Made by a program: the position numbers and the translations under genes. A stretch of 64,000 bases of DNA from Sympetrum striolatum (taxonomy: Eukaryota; Arthropoda; Insecta; Odonata; Libellulidae): positions 86,509,152 through 86,573,151 of the forward strand of contig OX388350.1 of the NCBI GenBank assembly GCA_947579665.1, read 5' to 3'. This document shows, one piece after another, positions 1 through 12,395 of the stretch. The notes beneath the pieces were generated by a model. The model did no database searches and had not been told where the DNA came from. It saw nothing but the letters and a program-made list of their open reading frames with translations. Each line of letters begins with the position of its first letter. Position 1 is the first letter of the stretch.

Positions 1-232
1 CTCGATTGATCTTAACCAAACCCATCAACAGTTGCATATAACTTCTGTGAAACAAGTATTTGCTACAACGTATTTACAATAGAACGAAGTCTAGATGTCG
101 ATCAAGCAGCCGGTTAACTGAGTCCTTCATTCGAGGAGACCCTGATCTACTCACATATCTATAGTAGATATCCATTAAAACATTCGCTTTATATACATGG
201 AAAGAATCTATCCCAATGGGAAATTATCTACC

Positions 233-555
233 TACTCATATATCTATTATATGTAATTCCTTCTCCGGATTCATTCATTTATATAGGTATATAGATAGAT
301 AGATAGGATCCTAATTCACAGGCCAAACCACAAGCGTCATTGACTTGAAAATTTTACAGCGTGGCCCTAACGTGAAACACCCAGAAAAAAATGCCACCTT
401 GAACCTCAGTGTCATGGGTTCGATGCCAGAAGACCCCAAAACAGCGATTTTTCCCGTTTAAATGTATTGCTTTGATTTTCGGGAATTTCACTTCCCGGAA
501 AGGTAGAGAATCAAAATTCAAGGAGCTTACAGATATGGTTATGATCTATCAAAAA
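233..555 (+). repeat. Dispersed repeat module, copy A (partner at 24503-24815)
   Basis: This stretch matches 24503-24815 in the same orientation. Shared landmarks in order are an ATCTATTAT-type start, a CCTTCTCCGGATTCAT-like segment, a GATA microsatellite (about 294-306), GCGTCATTGACTTGAAA, a B-box-like GGTTCGATGCC near 417, TTTAAATGTATTGCTTTGAT, and a GGTAGAGAAT segment. It encodes nothing recognisable. The copies differ by many substitutions and small indels, so they are old. It lies immediately before the 1 kb element at 650. The family is not identified. Confidence 0.7.
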
Positions 556-649
556 TATTAATGAATTCTACAGAAAATGTCCTGGGTTCGATGCTAGGAC
601 GATGCAAAAATCTCCCATTTAAAATACATTGGAGTAGTTCTTCATTATT

Positions 650-771
650 ACTTTCTCCATATACGAAGTATAGAGAAAGTATTGTTTTCATGAAAAAATT
701 CGACTTCGAGATTTCAACGGAAATTCACGTTTTGGGGTCCCTAGAACACGTTTTAACCATTTTCGGAATGA

Positions 772-804
<33 letters not shown>

Positions 805-1680
805 CTGTGCTTGTGGGCGCTCTAACGTAAAAACTATTGATGGTATCAATACCAAACTTCATATATAGTACTGCGGTGTGTGCTGTCAGAGTTGATTAGG
901 TTTTGGAGTAAATCGGTAAACCGGAAGTCGAGCTTCATTCATTAAAGCTCATTTCCGGTTTTCAAAATATCTCCATAAATATGATATATACGTAGATTGT
1001 ATTACTTATAAAAGTTTTAGATAATGTAATTTACTATAACTTTTGTATTTAACATATTTTTGTATCACCGGTTGATTAGGAGTTATTCGTAAAATACCGA
1101 TAAACCGGAAGTAGCTGTCATGTACTTTGTGGGCGCTCTAACATGAAAACCATTCATTGTATCAACACCAAATTTCATACATAGTACTTTGGTTGGTTTC
1201 TTTAGAGTTGATTTGTTTTAAGGGTAAATCAGGTAACCGGAAGTTGAGCTTCATTCTTCAAAGCTCATTTCCGGTTTTCAAAATATCTCCATAAATATGG
1301 TATTTAGGTATATATTATTATTTGAAAAAGTTTTATAAAATGGAAATTATTATAACTTTTGTATGATACTTATTTTTGTTTCACTGATTGTGTAGGAGTT
1401 ATTCAGGAAATACTGATAAACCGGAAGTTGCTGATTATGTACTTCGTGGGCGCTCTGGGCTCTATGGGCGAAAGGCCAATTTCATCGTTTTGAATCGATC
1501 GTGTCCCGAAAAACATTATTTATAATGTTTTTGGCGTCAAAGATAATAATATATATATATTAATCACTCATCTTCCAAATTTAGATGGAATATAGAGTTC
1601 GAAATTACTGCCGTAGATAAATATTTACATCTTATATATATGGAGAAAGTCATGTGCTGGCCACATCAGATTTTTTTTTT
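650..1680 (+). mobile_element. Unclassified 1 kb non-coding element, copy 1
   Basis: The reverse complement of this segment reappears at 37859-38871 with high identity by eye, and a diverged partial copy lies at 46668-46965. The left end is a 31 bp near-palindrome (650-680) starting ACTTTCTCCATATA; an inverted match, TATATGGAGAAAGT, occurs near the right end (to 1650). Homology continues through CATGTGCTGGCCACATCAGA into a T tract ending at 1680. Inside are two tandem units of about 316-317 bp, marked by GTGGGCGCTCT at 813, 1129 and 1446, each with paired CCGGAAGT/ACTTCCGG-type motifs. No coding capacity is seen. It is probably a non-autonomous DNA transposon; the superfamily is unknown. Confidence 0.75.
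776..804 (+). repeat. (TG)n microsatellite inside the 1 kb element
   Basis: An uninterrupted TG run of about 14 units. The same position in the inverted copy (38723-38748) holds a shorter, interrupted CA tract, so the array has changed length since the copies separated. Confidence 0.9.
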
Positions 1681-3002
1681 GATGCAGTTATCGAAATGAT
1701 AGGAAGTTCTTGCTTAGCTGGAAGATGTATATTAAGACTTGGCTTGAGAAAAAAATTTAGATACGACCATACTTTTCCTGAATTCGATGCCAGAGCACAT
1801 TCAAATTTCTCTCATAAGGAATCTATGTGAAAGGTAGAACGTCGTTTGAGGCAGATCAACACTCCTTAACCCAAGTTGTGATACTGTGGTCCAATTATGC
1901 ACTAACATTGTCCCTAAATTATGGATTACCTCTTCATAAAGGTCTGAGATCTTTCATCGTACATTACTTAGAGATTTAAAGGAGTTGAGAGAGATACCGC
2001 AATAGCTAACAAAATCGATGGCCAATATGCAAGAGCAATGAGAATAATTTACCAAGTTATAGGCTGTTATTGTTTTAGCTAATATTAATAGAAGAAGTCT
2101 TGGTTGTTACTTCATTTACCACTATTTTCCTCTTTCTAATTTTTGCATCTATATAATGTAACATCCATAAGGTGGAAGATATTACAAGATAACAAGAAAT
2201 AAAATCCATTGCTTTGAAATAGGTAAGGAACCTGATTAGGGTACTTTGAGATTTCGGAAAGTGGCAGGATATTCTCGAAGTCGTGATTTCATAAATTGAG
2301 CCCTTTAAATTCCCTTGAAATTGGGTAAATTTAAAAACAACCAAAGAGAAGAGTCCCTACTGCCATAATTTAATCCTACCATTAGCGCTCTACAATTCAA
2401 AGGTCTACATTCCTTTCGCTGGAGTTTAATACAAAGGATCAGTTCCTCTAGCTTTATATTAACTGAAAACTTTCCTTAATTTAATATTTGACCCATTCTT
2501 TTGAATTTTTCCTTGAGTTCCGTCTTTCATAATTTTAGTTCAATAAGTGACTCATCTCATTTTCCCTTGTCTTTGAATCGGTTTGAAGATAATTTTTTAC
2601 TTTCTTTTGTTTATTTATCTTCAGAAGGTGCCACTACGATACTTTCAACTCTCAAGATGTTAGCTTCTCTGATTTTTGAGGTTTCCCGCTACCATATCAT
2701 GAGAGAATATTTCTAATTTTTTTAGTAAAGAACAGGTTATTATACACTGTAATAAATTTCGTTTTAGTTTATCGCATTGACAAACCAAAGCAACTGAAGT
2801 GCTATCAATACCAAGTAATGACTTTCATCTGCGACTCTTAACTCGCAGGCTATGAAGTTAGACCGATTATCATTGGGAGAGAGATATGATTGAACTCTCA
2901 ATCAGTAAAAATAGTCATTCATAAGATCTTCCTACAGCTCTTGTTTCTGTTTTCAATGTTCCTTAAAGTATTGGGAAACCTCGTATTAGATATTTTCTCG
3001 TA
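1681..3002. other. No gene or repeat recognised
   Basis: AT-rich sequence with only short frames on both strands (the longest about 70-90 codons, none with a recognisable domain or good start context). Nothing supportable was seen. Confidence 0.6.
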
Positions 3003-3389
3003 AGACCCCACTCACAAGGGGTGTGCGTTTGCCCTGGGTGAAAGCGGTCCCTAAGTCGGTTCCCGGTGGAGTCTATGATATTGACCAACCATCATGGAAA
3101 TATTGGGAATTTAACTGATTTAATAACTAGTGAGTCCAAGCAGACTAGAATATCGAATACTGTGACAGGTGAAGAATTGACCAAGCGCCTCACCGCTTGG
3201 CTGTACCAGACCCAAGTAATGTCATGTAAATATAATATATGTATGAAATCATTCTGTGGGAATTGTATGTTTATCAAGTATTTATTTTATGTTAATGATG
3301 TTTATCAGTAGTATATATGTATGTAGGTATAAAAAACTGCCACCAGGCTAGCAGCCTATCTGTGGTTATATGTAATAAATAAATAAATC
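3003..3389 (+). mobile_element. SINE-B-headed retroposon with A-rich tail
   Basis: Positions 3003-3082 align with the tRNA-like head of the SINE at 37563: shared GCGTTTGCC, GGTGAAAGCGGTCCC and CCCGGTGGAG blocks around a degraded B box. The roughly 300 bp that follow differ from the short SINE body and end in an AATAAATAAATAAAT tail at 3374-3388, typical of retroposition. It may be a longer SINE subfamily, or a SINE head beside a LINE 3' end. A short open frame at 3066-3311 lies inside it and is not regarded as coding. Confidence 0.55.
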
Positions 3390-4869
3390 CATCAAAGGAA
3401 TTACGCGCCATGGGCTTTACTTCAATTTTTTCGTGTATGAGAATTTATTTTGCATCTCCAGTATACATGTACAACAAAACAGCTTTGTTAAATCACCGTA
3501 GCAATAAATGAAAATCCTTCTGATTTTTAAGGAACTTAATTATTTGATATTTTTATTCCAATCAATTAGGAGGAAAATAAATCATTGGAATACGTATCTA
3601 CGCACGTTTTGTCTAATTCGCATTATTGTAATCCAAAAATCTTATGAGTAATGCAATGTAAGTAATAAATGTAAGCATTCGATAGTTTTTATCTCCTGTC
3701 GACTATGTTCATGTTACATTGTGACATTTATAGCTGCATTTTTTTAGCTTTATCTCAATATCAAGCAACAACATCTTTCATGCTTGATTCATGTTTATTA
3801 GAATTAGAAATTTCTAAAACGGTACACCAATCCTTTTCGTATTGTATGTGGTTAACGAGGCCTCTTAAAAATAATGTGGATTCTCAAAAAAATGCTGAAT
3901 ACGAGGCCTAATTTTGCTATAAAACTAACAGAAGGTTAGAAAGAATTAGAATAAAAAAGATGACATCAATTCTCTTCTTCCCTTCAACTAATTAAGAGTT
4001 TATATTAGATTGTATTGAAATAATTTTTCACTTGAAGTGTTAGTTTGATTAGCCAAGATTAACAAGTCATAATCAATATCATAGTCAAGTGACTTTTTAA
4101 AATTTCATTTCATTCTAAAACTAAGCTGTCTGAACTTTCCTAAGATTTATATTCATGTAAAATGCATACCTACATTCGTATATAAAATGGTATGTATCGG
4201 GGCTTATCGAATTTACACCAGCCTTCCAGGGAAATTAGTTGACCTTACATCAAATGAAAGGCAATTTAGTATTCTATTCATGTCAGTGTTTCCCGTAAGG
4301 ACACATTTATTTACTTTGAGGGAATATCTAAAGCATGGTTCCGCTAAATCTTTAATGTGTTTGAGAGGAGGCTTTTTCGAGATGTTTAAAATTCAATAGC
4401 AAAGTAGAGGAGAATAAATACTGGAAATTCCTGAAAGTTAACATTTTGATCATTACACAAAAAGACTCTCGTTGAGCGATTTCATTCTAATTTTCTCTCG
4501 GTGGAAAATGTAACTAAATGGACAAATTTAATAATACTTTTAGCGTTTCTAACTTTTAAAATAACATATCATTATGTTTCAGTAAAAGCTAACCCTCATT
4601 TATGGCTCAATCTGTACGCACACAAACATAATTAGCAGAAGGGTAAAAAGGGTTTCCTAAGCATAGGAATAGAGAATCTTCTTCGAAACACCTTTTTCCC
4701 CTTCACACAAACCAAAGGGCTCAAAAACGAAATAAAAAGCTTTTAGAAGTGGTCCAGCTGCCTTTCTATTCAAAGAGAATATTCCACGCCTCAATCGACT
4801 TCGATGACGGACAGAAGAGCAATGTTTTTATCAACAGATACACTTCATTCCGCGAAAAAATAAAAGGTA
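3390..4869. other. No gene or repeat recognised
   Basis: AT-rich sequence with short frames only. No TIR, tandem array, tRNA-like box or splice-flanked coding block stands out. Confidence 0.6.
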
Positions 4870-5285
4870 TTTCACAGTTTCGTACCCCTTGAATGAAAGA
4901 CTATGAAGATCTCAATAATTCCAGCCGATCCTATCTCCGAATAGGTGAAATTTTCCGCGTCGACTTTTTCGAAAATCAAAAAAGTGGAGGAAATGGAAGG
5001 GCCGTTTCTTTGAAAAGAAGCTTCATCAATTTTGGAGGGGTCAATTTTTGAGGGAAAAAATGAAAATCGGAATTCGAAGCGTGACTTAATTTTTTTGGAA
5101 GGACAAGTGGGAAAGAAAGGCACATCAAAGGGAATGGAAAATCGTGGGTCAAAGGTCAAAAAAAGTATTTTCCAGAAAGAGGGAGGAAATGTGGATTTTG
5201 GGGCGCCGGTAATTTGTGAGCAAACTTGCGAAATTAAGGAACCGAGAGGGAATCGGTCAGATTGAGGGAACTACCGAAAATGAGG
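4870..5285. other. Purine-rich block
   Basis: From about 4980 to 5280 the plus strand is strongly purine-rich (GGAGGAAATGGAAGGG, GGAAAGAAAGG and similar), unlike the AT-rich flanks. Open frames exist on both strands because purine/pyrimidine bias removes stops; none resembles a known protein. It is one of a series of such blocks in the window. Confidence 0.5.
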
Positions 5286-5726
5286 CATTTTGGCAATGCA
5301 TGGGATCTACTGTTTAAACATGAGTTATAAGCTAATTTTAAGGGACTTATTTCTTTTAAAGACTAGCGTGTAAGTATCATAGGGAATATTTAATATTTGG
5401 ATTTTTGATGAAGATTTTTTTCGGATTCTGTAAAAGCTACATCTCAGTCTATTCTTGGATTAAAAGGTAAGATATACAACAAATACATACGCGCATTTAA
5501 ATGGTAACTAATTTTTCATAAATTTTTGTTTTTCAACTAAAAAAGAGGAAATTCATCCAAATACCAAGTACTAAATTTGATCTAATACCAAGCAACAAAG
5601 AGTAAATCGGAATTAGATTTTGCAACATTTGATTTCCCAAAAACCAAAAATAAATCATCAAACTCTCCACCGTCAGTAGGAATGGGCAATGCAGGTTTGC
5701 CAGACAACGTCAGAAAATCTATTTAC

Positions 5727-5968
5727 CTTTCCACCTCCATTGGCAAATGACTGCAACACATGGCATTCCTGAAGGACATGTTATAACATTCGGAGAATTT
5801 CATCTTTAGCAAATTCGAAGTTTTTGTGCCGAGTAGTTTCGTTTTATCGTACTTTAAAATCGACAAAATAAATTTTCCAGTGCTTTTTGTTTTCAACAAG
5901 GCCTCGTCGCCATAGAGATTATTTATCATGGCTGTGCTGAATGAGAGAAGCAGGAGAAAAACCTTCAT
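5727..5968 (-). CDS. Putative first coding exon of a small secreted protein
   Basis: Reading the minus strand from ATG at 5968, the first residues are MKVFLLLLSFSTAMINNLYG, a good secretory signal (Lys at 2, a run of Leu/Phe, small residues before a likely cut near residue 20). About 60 further residues follow, Lys-rich, with Cys in the last third (SECYNMSF, then a CC pair followed by SHLP). The unspliced frame stops at 5723-5725, but the stop overlaps a strong 5' splice donor: AAAG at 5730-5727, then GTAAAT. Splicing there would leave 80 codons plus two bases. A CACGTG E-box (6045-6050) and TATA-like stretches lie upstream. No second exon was identified and no family is recognised. It may be the first exon of a secreted cysteine-containing protein, or a chance frame. 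Confidence 0.3.
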
Positions 5969-8800
5969 ATCAGCAAATCAATGAATCGCCATTACAGAGA
6001 ATTAAAATATTTGTAGAAAGTATTCGGAGAAGCATTTCAATTACACGTGTCGAGAAATACTATATCGCACTTGTTGCAAAGCACAATAGCGATGCCATTA
6101 TAGCCATAATTAGTAAACATTAAATGTATTAAAATATTCACCTTTATAAATCAATTCTGTATAAAGCATCAAATTTGGATAATTTTGATTTATTAAACAT
6201 ATAAAATGTATTCGATGTTAATATTTTCTTTTAAACTAGAAACTGTGGACAGGATCCAAAGGTTGATAACTTATATTGTTTCTTTATACAGTTTCAGTAT
6301 TCTAATTCTATTTCAGTCAATATTCTAAGAATATCATTTAATTCATTCTTTATCTGCTGATGGTTGACATAATTACTATATTTGTCATTCGGTTCAGAAG
6401 AAACTGATTCCATTTTAGGTCGTTTTCCCCAAATGGCATTCATTATCTAAACAAAAAGTTCATCACTGCGAAAGAGCCACGTAGATACCTCTTCATAACG
6501 CTTGGAAGTACCATTTGAAGGATGGAAGGGTCCTTCGCAGTCCCTTCCTCGGCTCCCTGTTCTAGGCGAACGCACCCTAATGTCGAGAGGGCCTCATCGT
6601 TTGTGTGTCCTCCGACAAGTGCCTTTCCGAGGAAGTTTTCTGTTCTGGATGTTCGCCTCTGATAAACAGCTGGGACCTCGAAACAAGGAAAATTTCATTC
6701 CATGCCCTCGATGGCCTAATTACAAGTCCCTGGGACAATTGCGCTCTGTAATAATATTGACCATGCTCAGGGAGGGGAGGTAATTACTCTCTCGAGCGGG
6801 ACTGATATGTCCGTCCACAATTCTAGCGTCGGGAAGCATGCGAATTAGCCTACATATACATTTTTAGGATGTGTTTCTCACATTTTTATACAAAGCATAT
6901 TTTAATCATATTCTCTTCATAAAATCGATTAAATTACAGTGTATTCAATCCATTTGTATCGTCCATATTATCGTATTGCCTGTAAAATATGCAGAAATCA
7001 TCCGATAATGAACGTAAGTTAAGAGAAATAGATGCTGGAACGAATCGTTTCAAAAATTCACTCTTTCCGCGAATGATACGCGACAACACCCGAGTAAATA
7101 AGTAGTTTAGATTCAACTGGTGTTTACACTCCTTACCACACGCCGGAAGGTAGCTTGCAGGGTATTATAATTAATATGATTTTATTTTAATGTAGATGTA
7201 GAATTATTCATCCAGGAGTCCGATTTGTGCCTCGAATCCCTCACCGTTAATCAATAAAATAATTTGCGTGGTTATTAACCGAATTGTTCCTATCATAACA
7301 TTTTGGGGAATGAAATGTTTTTCAGTTGTCATTTGGTAGAGAATAGTTATGGAAAATAGTATCTTTAATTTAATTTTGTTGTAGTCTATATCATGATGTG
7401 ATGATATGAATACTACTGAGGTATGAGTACGATGAATAGTGGCGCTGACCGAGATCTCTCCTTATAGAGTACCAAGGAAAGTGTTACCCGAAGAGTCATC
7501 GTGCTTCTATCATGGAGACATGCACCGCTGAACACATTCTGGTTTTGTGAGGAAAGTAAGCAATACTATCTCACTCCTAACCCTTCCTAGCTCCATTATC
7601 CCTACTAGCTCTTGCTATAGTTATACATACTTTTCAGAAAGGCTAATAGGCTGATTTGGCGATATGAGGATGGAGATTTTGTTTTCTTTTATTTTCTTCA
7701 CTGAGTCAAAATGCTACGAGCGGAAAAAGTGCTTGCAAGTGAAGCGCATGTTGCTTTAAAATTTCCGTTAAATGACGATAAGTTCGGAGTAAGATGTTAG
7801 TTCCGCTAAAAATCGAATATGCTATCTTTTTTCTGCTAATGAATCGCTGTTCTACTGTAAATGTAAGCGAGGCATTTATATTGCTACGCTTTCCACAGCA
7901 TTCACGAATTTATGAGGTCCTTTTATGACGCTCTGGATTTAGCGAGACTTCAATTTTTAAGCGCCGTTTCAACTCTTTCAAAAGGAGGATAATTCAAATA
8001 TGACCCCTAGGAATTGGTATTTGCATTCCTCAAAGCCGTTCTGTGTTGAGGCTTTCGCCAACACTTTCATGAATTCCCTTAGGATTGGGAAACTCTCTTT
8101 AAAGACTCATTTGCTCTCTCTCTTTGTTCCCTGAAGCCATGGGAAAATCTCTCATAGGCAAAAGTGTACAAGAGTATGTCAGACTAGCAATTCATTTTGC
8201 TTTTAATTACTATGGGTTTCTAGTCTTTATTTTTCGGAATATTCCGTCGGTAAGATTTGTATAAGTTCATTTTTTTTCAAAAGAATATTTTAGCGATTTT
8301 AAGTAAATATTTTACTATTCCTTCATATCCCTTTGATAAAATTTCCATTTTTCTGCATTTTCTAGTGTATTCTTAACACTATTTCGAATATGACGTTCAT
8401 CGTCAAGAAGGCCTGAATTTGATAAACTACAATTTGACAAAATCTTGGTATTTTGCACAAAGGTTTATGCTGTATAGCCGTACAAAATTGTTGCGATGAC
8501 AAAATCTTTCACAAATAGCATCTATTATTTTGGTAATATAAACGTTGCATGTTTATAACTTCTCATTTAAATTTATAAAAGAAATGAAATCGTTGGTTGA
8601 TGAAAAATGATCGTACTTTTGTATCGTTACCTTATCTTTCTTGGTCATATTGAATTGGATATCATGGTTATGGTAAAACACTGAACTAATGAAATTGAGA
8701 TGAATTAAGGAATACTTATACTGCTATTATACATTGAAAGTAGGTAATAAAAACCTATCCTAAAATTAGATAAAACATACATATGCATACAAAAATCAAG
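5969..8800. other. No gene recognised; two GC-richer patches
   Basis: Mostly AT-rich DNA. Patches at about 6500-6790 and 7430-7600 have higher GC. The first holds an open frame with no recognisable domain. No RNA gene or mobile-element boundary could be supported. Confidence 0.55.
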
Positions 8801-9978
8801 AATAGACAACGATGTAGAAAAGTACTTAAAAGAATTGGTTCTGTACATCATCTATCTATGTGTATAAAATTAAGATCAGATGTAAAATACTTGATCGAAG
8901 TAGCGTATAATGATTATTTCTAAAATACGCAACATAAATTAGAGGGAGAGAATACTAGTGAATTCTGGGAATTTGTTAAGGTAAAGAGATCCCAAAGAGA
9001 AACTACGTACGCCATGGAGATTAGGTGTAAAAGTGATAACCCATCAGAAATAAAAAAATTTGTTAAAGAAATTTTTTCTATCATGTTATGCTCCCCTGTA
9101 AATATTAATTACGATAGCGATATTATAATATTAACACACCTGACAATACTGCAATGGATATAATTACGATAGACGCAGTTCTGGGTGCTATAAAAATCAT
9201 CACAATAAAAAAATCTATCGGGCCCGATAATATACAGATTTACGTAATAAAGGGTTTCAAGAATATATTGGCTGAAGCCCTATAGTCCTAGCCTTTAATG
9301 ATTATGTAAACAATTATGCATAGACTGATTTAATATATTTAGATTTTAGGAAAGCTTTTGACATAGTAAATCATTCTATCTTACTTAATAAACTTTAATG
9401 TTATGATATTTCGTGTCCTTAGTTGACTTGGCTACGATCATACTTATCTTGTAGAAAGCAATATGTAGACTTTATAGCTTGATTTTAACAGGTGCACATC
9501 TGAATACCATTTTGTGACGTTCGGAGTCCCGCAAGGCTCAAATCTAGGTCCGTTATTGTTTTTAATTTTTATCCATAATTTACCAACCGTCATAAAAAAA
9601 ACTCCCAGTGTCTATATGCAGATGATGTGAAGATTTTCCGAGGAGTAATAAGACTGAATGACCGTTTCGAGCATCAAGAAGACCTGAATAATTTGATCAA
9701 ATGGTCTCAAGACAACGAACCCTATTTTAATTGTGAAATATTTTATCATGTTACTTTTTCTCGAAAGGATGGAAATATAAATTTCGTACACAGAATGGAA
9801 AGATACATCACTAAAGAAATTCATTAAATTAAGAATCTGGACGTAACATTCGACTCATCAATGTCTTTTATACCGCATTTAATAAATGTAACTGCTTCAT
9901 CTAAAAATATATTGGGTTTCATTCAAAGAGTATCAAGATATTTTACATCGACAACCGCGATAAATATCCTAGCTAGGT
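8801..9978 (+). pseudogene. Decayed non-LTR retrotransposon reverse transcriptase (Jockey/CR1-like)
   Basis: Pieces of a LINE reverse transcriptase are readable in order across three frames. From 8801 comes the pre-RT region (LRSDVKYLIEVAYNDYF, then EFWEFVKVKRSQR) with an in-frame stop. Near 9211 is KSIGPDNIQIYVIK. At 9342 is DFRKAFDIVNHSILLNKL, the catalytic block with the first Asp. At 9523 is GVPQGSNLGPLLFLIF. At 9615-9626 is YADD, the active-site loop, followed by a readable stretch to about 9978 (NLDVTFDSSMSFIPHLI). In intact elements these parts make cDNA from element RNA at the target site. Here stops and at least four frame changes make it inactive. The endonuclease and the rest of the C-terminal region were not found. 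A1-rich AATAAATAAATA tract at 10001-10016 may be the tail. The clade assignment rests on motif resemblance only. Confidence 0.85.
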
Positions 9979-10019
9979 GAACTTAAAACACAAAATAAAA
10001 TGAATAAATAAATACAGAT

Positions 10020-12327
10020 AAAAGTCTATTCCCAGAGAAGGTTTTCATTGGAAGAGCACATGTACAAATCGTACGGCCGCATATGACAGCATCAGACCGC
10101 GCCTGAGTGTTGTTTTGCTTACATTCGTATGTATGAGCTTAGAAGTTTCAAAAAGTAAGACACAGTCGCAAAGTATTGAGGAATGTTTCACATTTTCTCA
10201 AAGCAATGAACGAGTCTTGGAAACAATTTTAACTATCCATTGACTATCGATCCCATGCTTCTTCATTAGGGTATAACTCAATGAAAGGTGATCTAACCAA
10301 AGAAGACACATTAGCAAGAACAAATTTTTTGCTGCCAATTCCATCCATTAGTATTTTCTGTACAATAACGATACCTTTATTTACTCTTTCAACGAGGAGC
10401 AATATCACTGTTATTAGATTCTTCATTTCTAGATTAAAGTGCTGAAAGTAGAAATATTCTTCTAGGAATTTTCCGTCCGAGCCCAAGAAACGAAAGCCTT
10501 CCACAAAATTCCGGAAAGGGAAGCGTTAGAGGCATTTGAGGACCACTGGTTATGAGAGAAAATATTTCTGTGGGTCGAGATGAAGTAATTGAGTGCGTGA
10601 CCTTTGTGGAAATTGACCCAATATAATGAAAAGGTGAACCGTGATGCGGTATGGCATAACATTGCAATGGATTTTATTGTCATAATTGATTTAGTCAACG
10701 CTAAAATGCATCAGTACATCATACTATCCAATAAACATCGGATGGCTCTTTCGCCTTAAGATTCATTTATTTAGATTATCCTTCAAATATTCATTTCGAT
10801 ATCGAAGTTTAACGTTGATAGCAACTTCAAATATTATATCAAATTGTGGTACTATCTAATTATTGCTAGGTAATTCAAATGAGGGTCTAATTAACAATGA
10901 ATTTTGCATGTATCTGTCTTTGGTGAAGTAAGATTTGGAACAACAAGGAGCCAAGCGAGGGAGGTGCTCATTGAGAACTGTCCAAGGGGTCAGAGCACGG
11001 GAAATCTTCGTAAATGACTCAGACGAAGCATTTCGTAAGAATAGTATCATAAATCATTCTGATAAGCTGTGGGTATAGTGAGACGATCCATTTCATGAAT
11101 GTGATTCAGCAGATTAAGTAGTTCCCTCGAGATTCAAAAGATGCTCCTCGGAAAAATCTAGAGAGACATTCACTCCGTTTATGGAAGATTTTAGTTCCCA
11201 ATAATAATAATCGTAAAACTTATTTATTCGGGAGGGATTTAGAAGTAAAGTCTCTTCTTCTATCCAACCAAACGTCATAAGTTATACAATGGTTGAATTA
11301 TTCAACTGGACCCTGATTGACAGACTCGTAGATACGCTGGGGCATTAAATTACAGAGTAAATTTCGTCGTATTTTGGAAAATATTTCAGAGGAATGTTCT
11401 TAAACTTCAAGTTGACTTATAGCTACTAAATAATATTCATAATAAAAATAAATAAAACGCATATATAAGAAGAATAAGTCTTCCTTAATGAGAAAATATG
11501 TAAATATCATATTGCCTTACATCAGTCGTTTCAATCGCAGTACGAGGCTGGATGAGGAGGCCCATTATCACTTCAAGGAACAACATTACAATAAATATTC
11601 AAAAGTATCGTAGTCCTAACTGACGGCTGTAAATAGATCTTTATACGGTAATATCTATTATTTTTCAAAAAAATACTCCTTGAAATGTCGTTAAGTGTAA
11701 TGTATCCCCAGTTACGGAACACGTTGCATCGAGACAATCATTTGAAACTATTTTAAATTGCTAGTAGAATTATTCTCTTTTGTTTACGGCTACGTTCGCC
11801 AATAACCGTAAAACTGACTTGGAGTAAAAAACGAAATCACTAAATTAACATTGCTTAACTGTTAGTAAATCATCAGCATTAAAAGTAGATAGCAAAGGTA
11901 TCAATATGGATTATGTTACCCCAACGGCAAGCTGGTCAACATCATTCTCTGGCCCTTCCAATCGTCCCTTGAATCGCTTCTCCATCTTTATAATTGGACC
12001 CTTTCTGCGATGCCTAAATGTGCCTTGGAAACCAACAAATTGGAGCTCATTCCCTCGGTCAATTGCCTTTCCGATGACCTCTCTCAATTACTTATCACCG
12101 CGGCTTTCTCTTTTGCCAAGTTCCTTCAGTACAGCGTACGACGTTTGTGCTCCAACTTAAATAAACTCAATGATAAAATTAATAATTAATTATTATCCAT
12201 ATCACTGTAATTTTTATTAACTGATAATACTGAGAACTTGGATCAGAGAGATGGATACATGAACTAGATGGCGCGTAGGCAGGAAAACTTCCAATATCAT
12301 GGAATGAGAAAAAGAGCCTCATAAGAC
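10020..12327. other. No gene or repeat recognised
   Basis: Open frames at about 10244-10698 (minus) and 11906-12160 (plus) have no recognisable domain, weak start context and overlapping alternatives. No repeat structure was visible. Confidence 0.55.
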
Positions 12328-12395
12328 CTGATCTCAAACCCAATACTTCCACTCTTCGAGCGGCTGCTCTAACCTATTGTGCTATCCAGCGGAGA
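12328..12395 (-). mobile_element. Degraded tRNA-like SINE head
   Basis: Read on the minus strand, GGATAGCACAATAGGTTAG (12388-12370) resembles a polymerase III A box, and GGTTTGAGATC (12340-12330) a damaged B box, about 40 bp apart as in tRNA-derived SINEs. It does not fold as a clean tRNA. No body or tail was recognised. It is probably an old SINE relic. Confidence 0.4.

Noticed and set aside
561..830. An 89-codon frame, with a similar one at 38667-38900
   Set aside because: Both lie in the TG-repeat end of the 1 kb element; similarity comes from the repeat, with stops in other copies.
10244..10698. Overlapping minus-strand frames of 77-86 codons
   Set aside because: No known domain; three staggered frames are open, as expected by chance.
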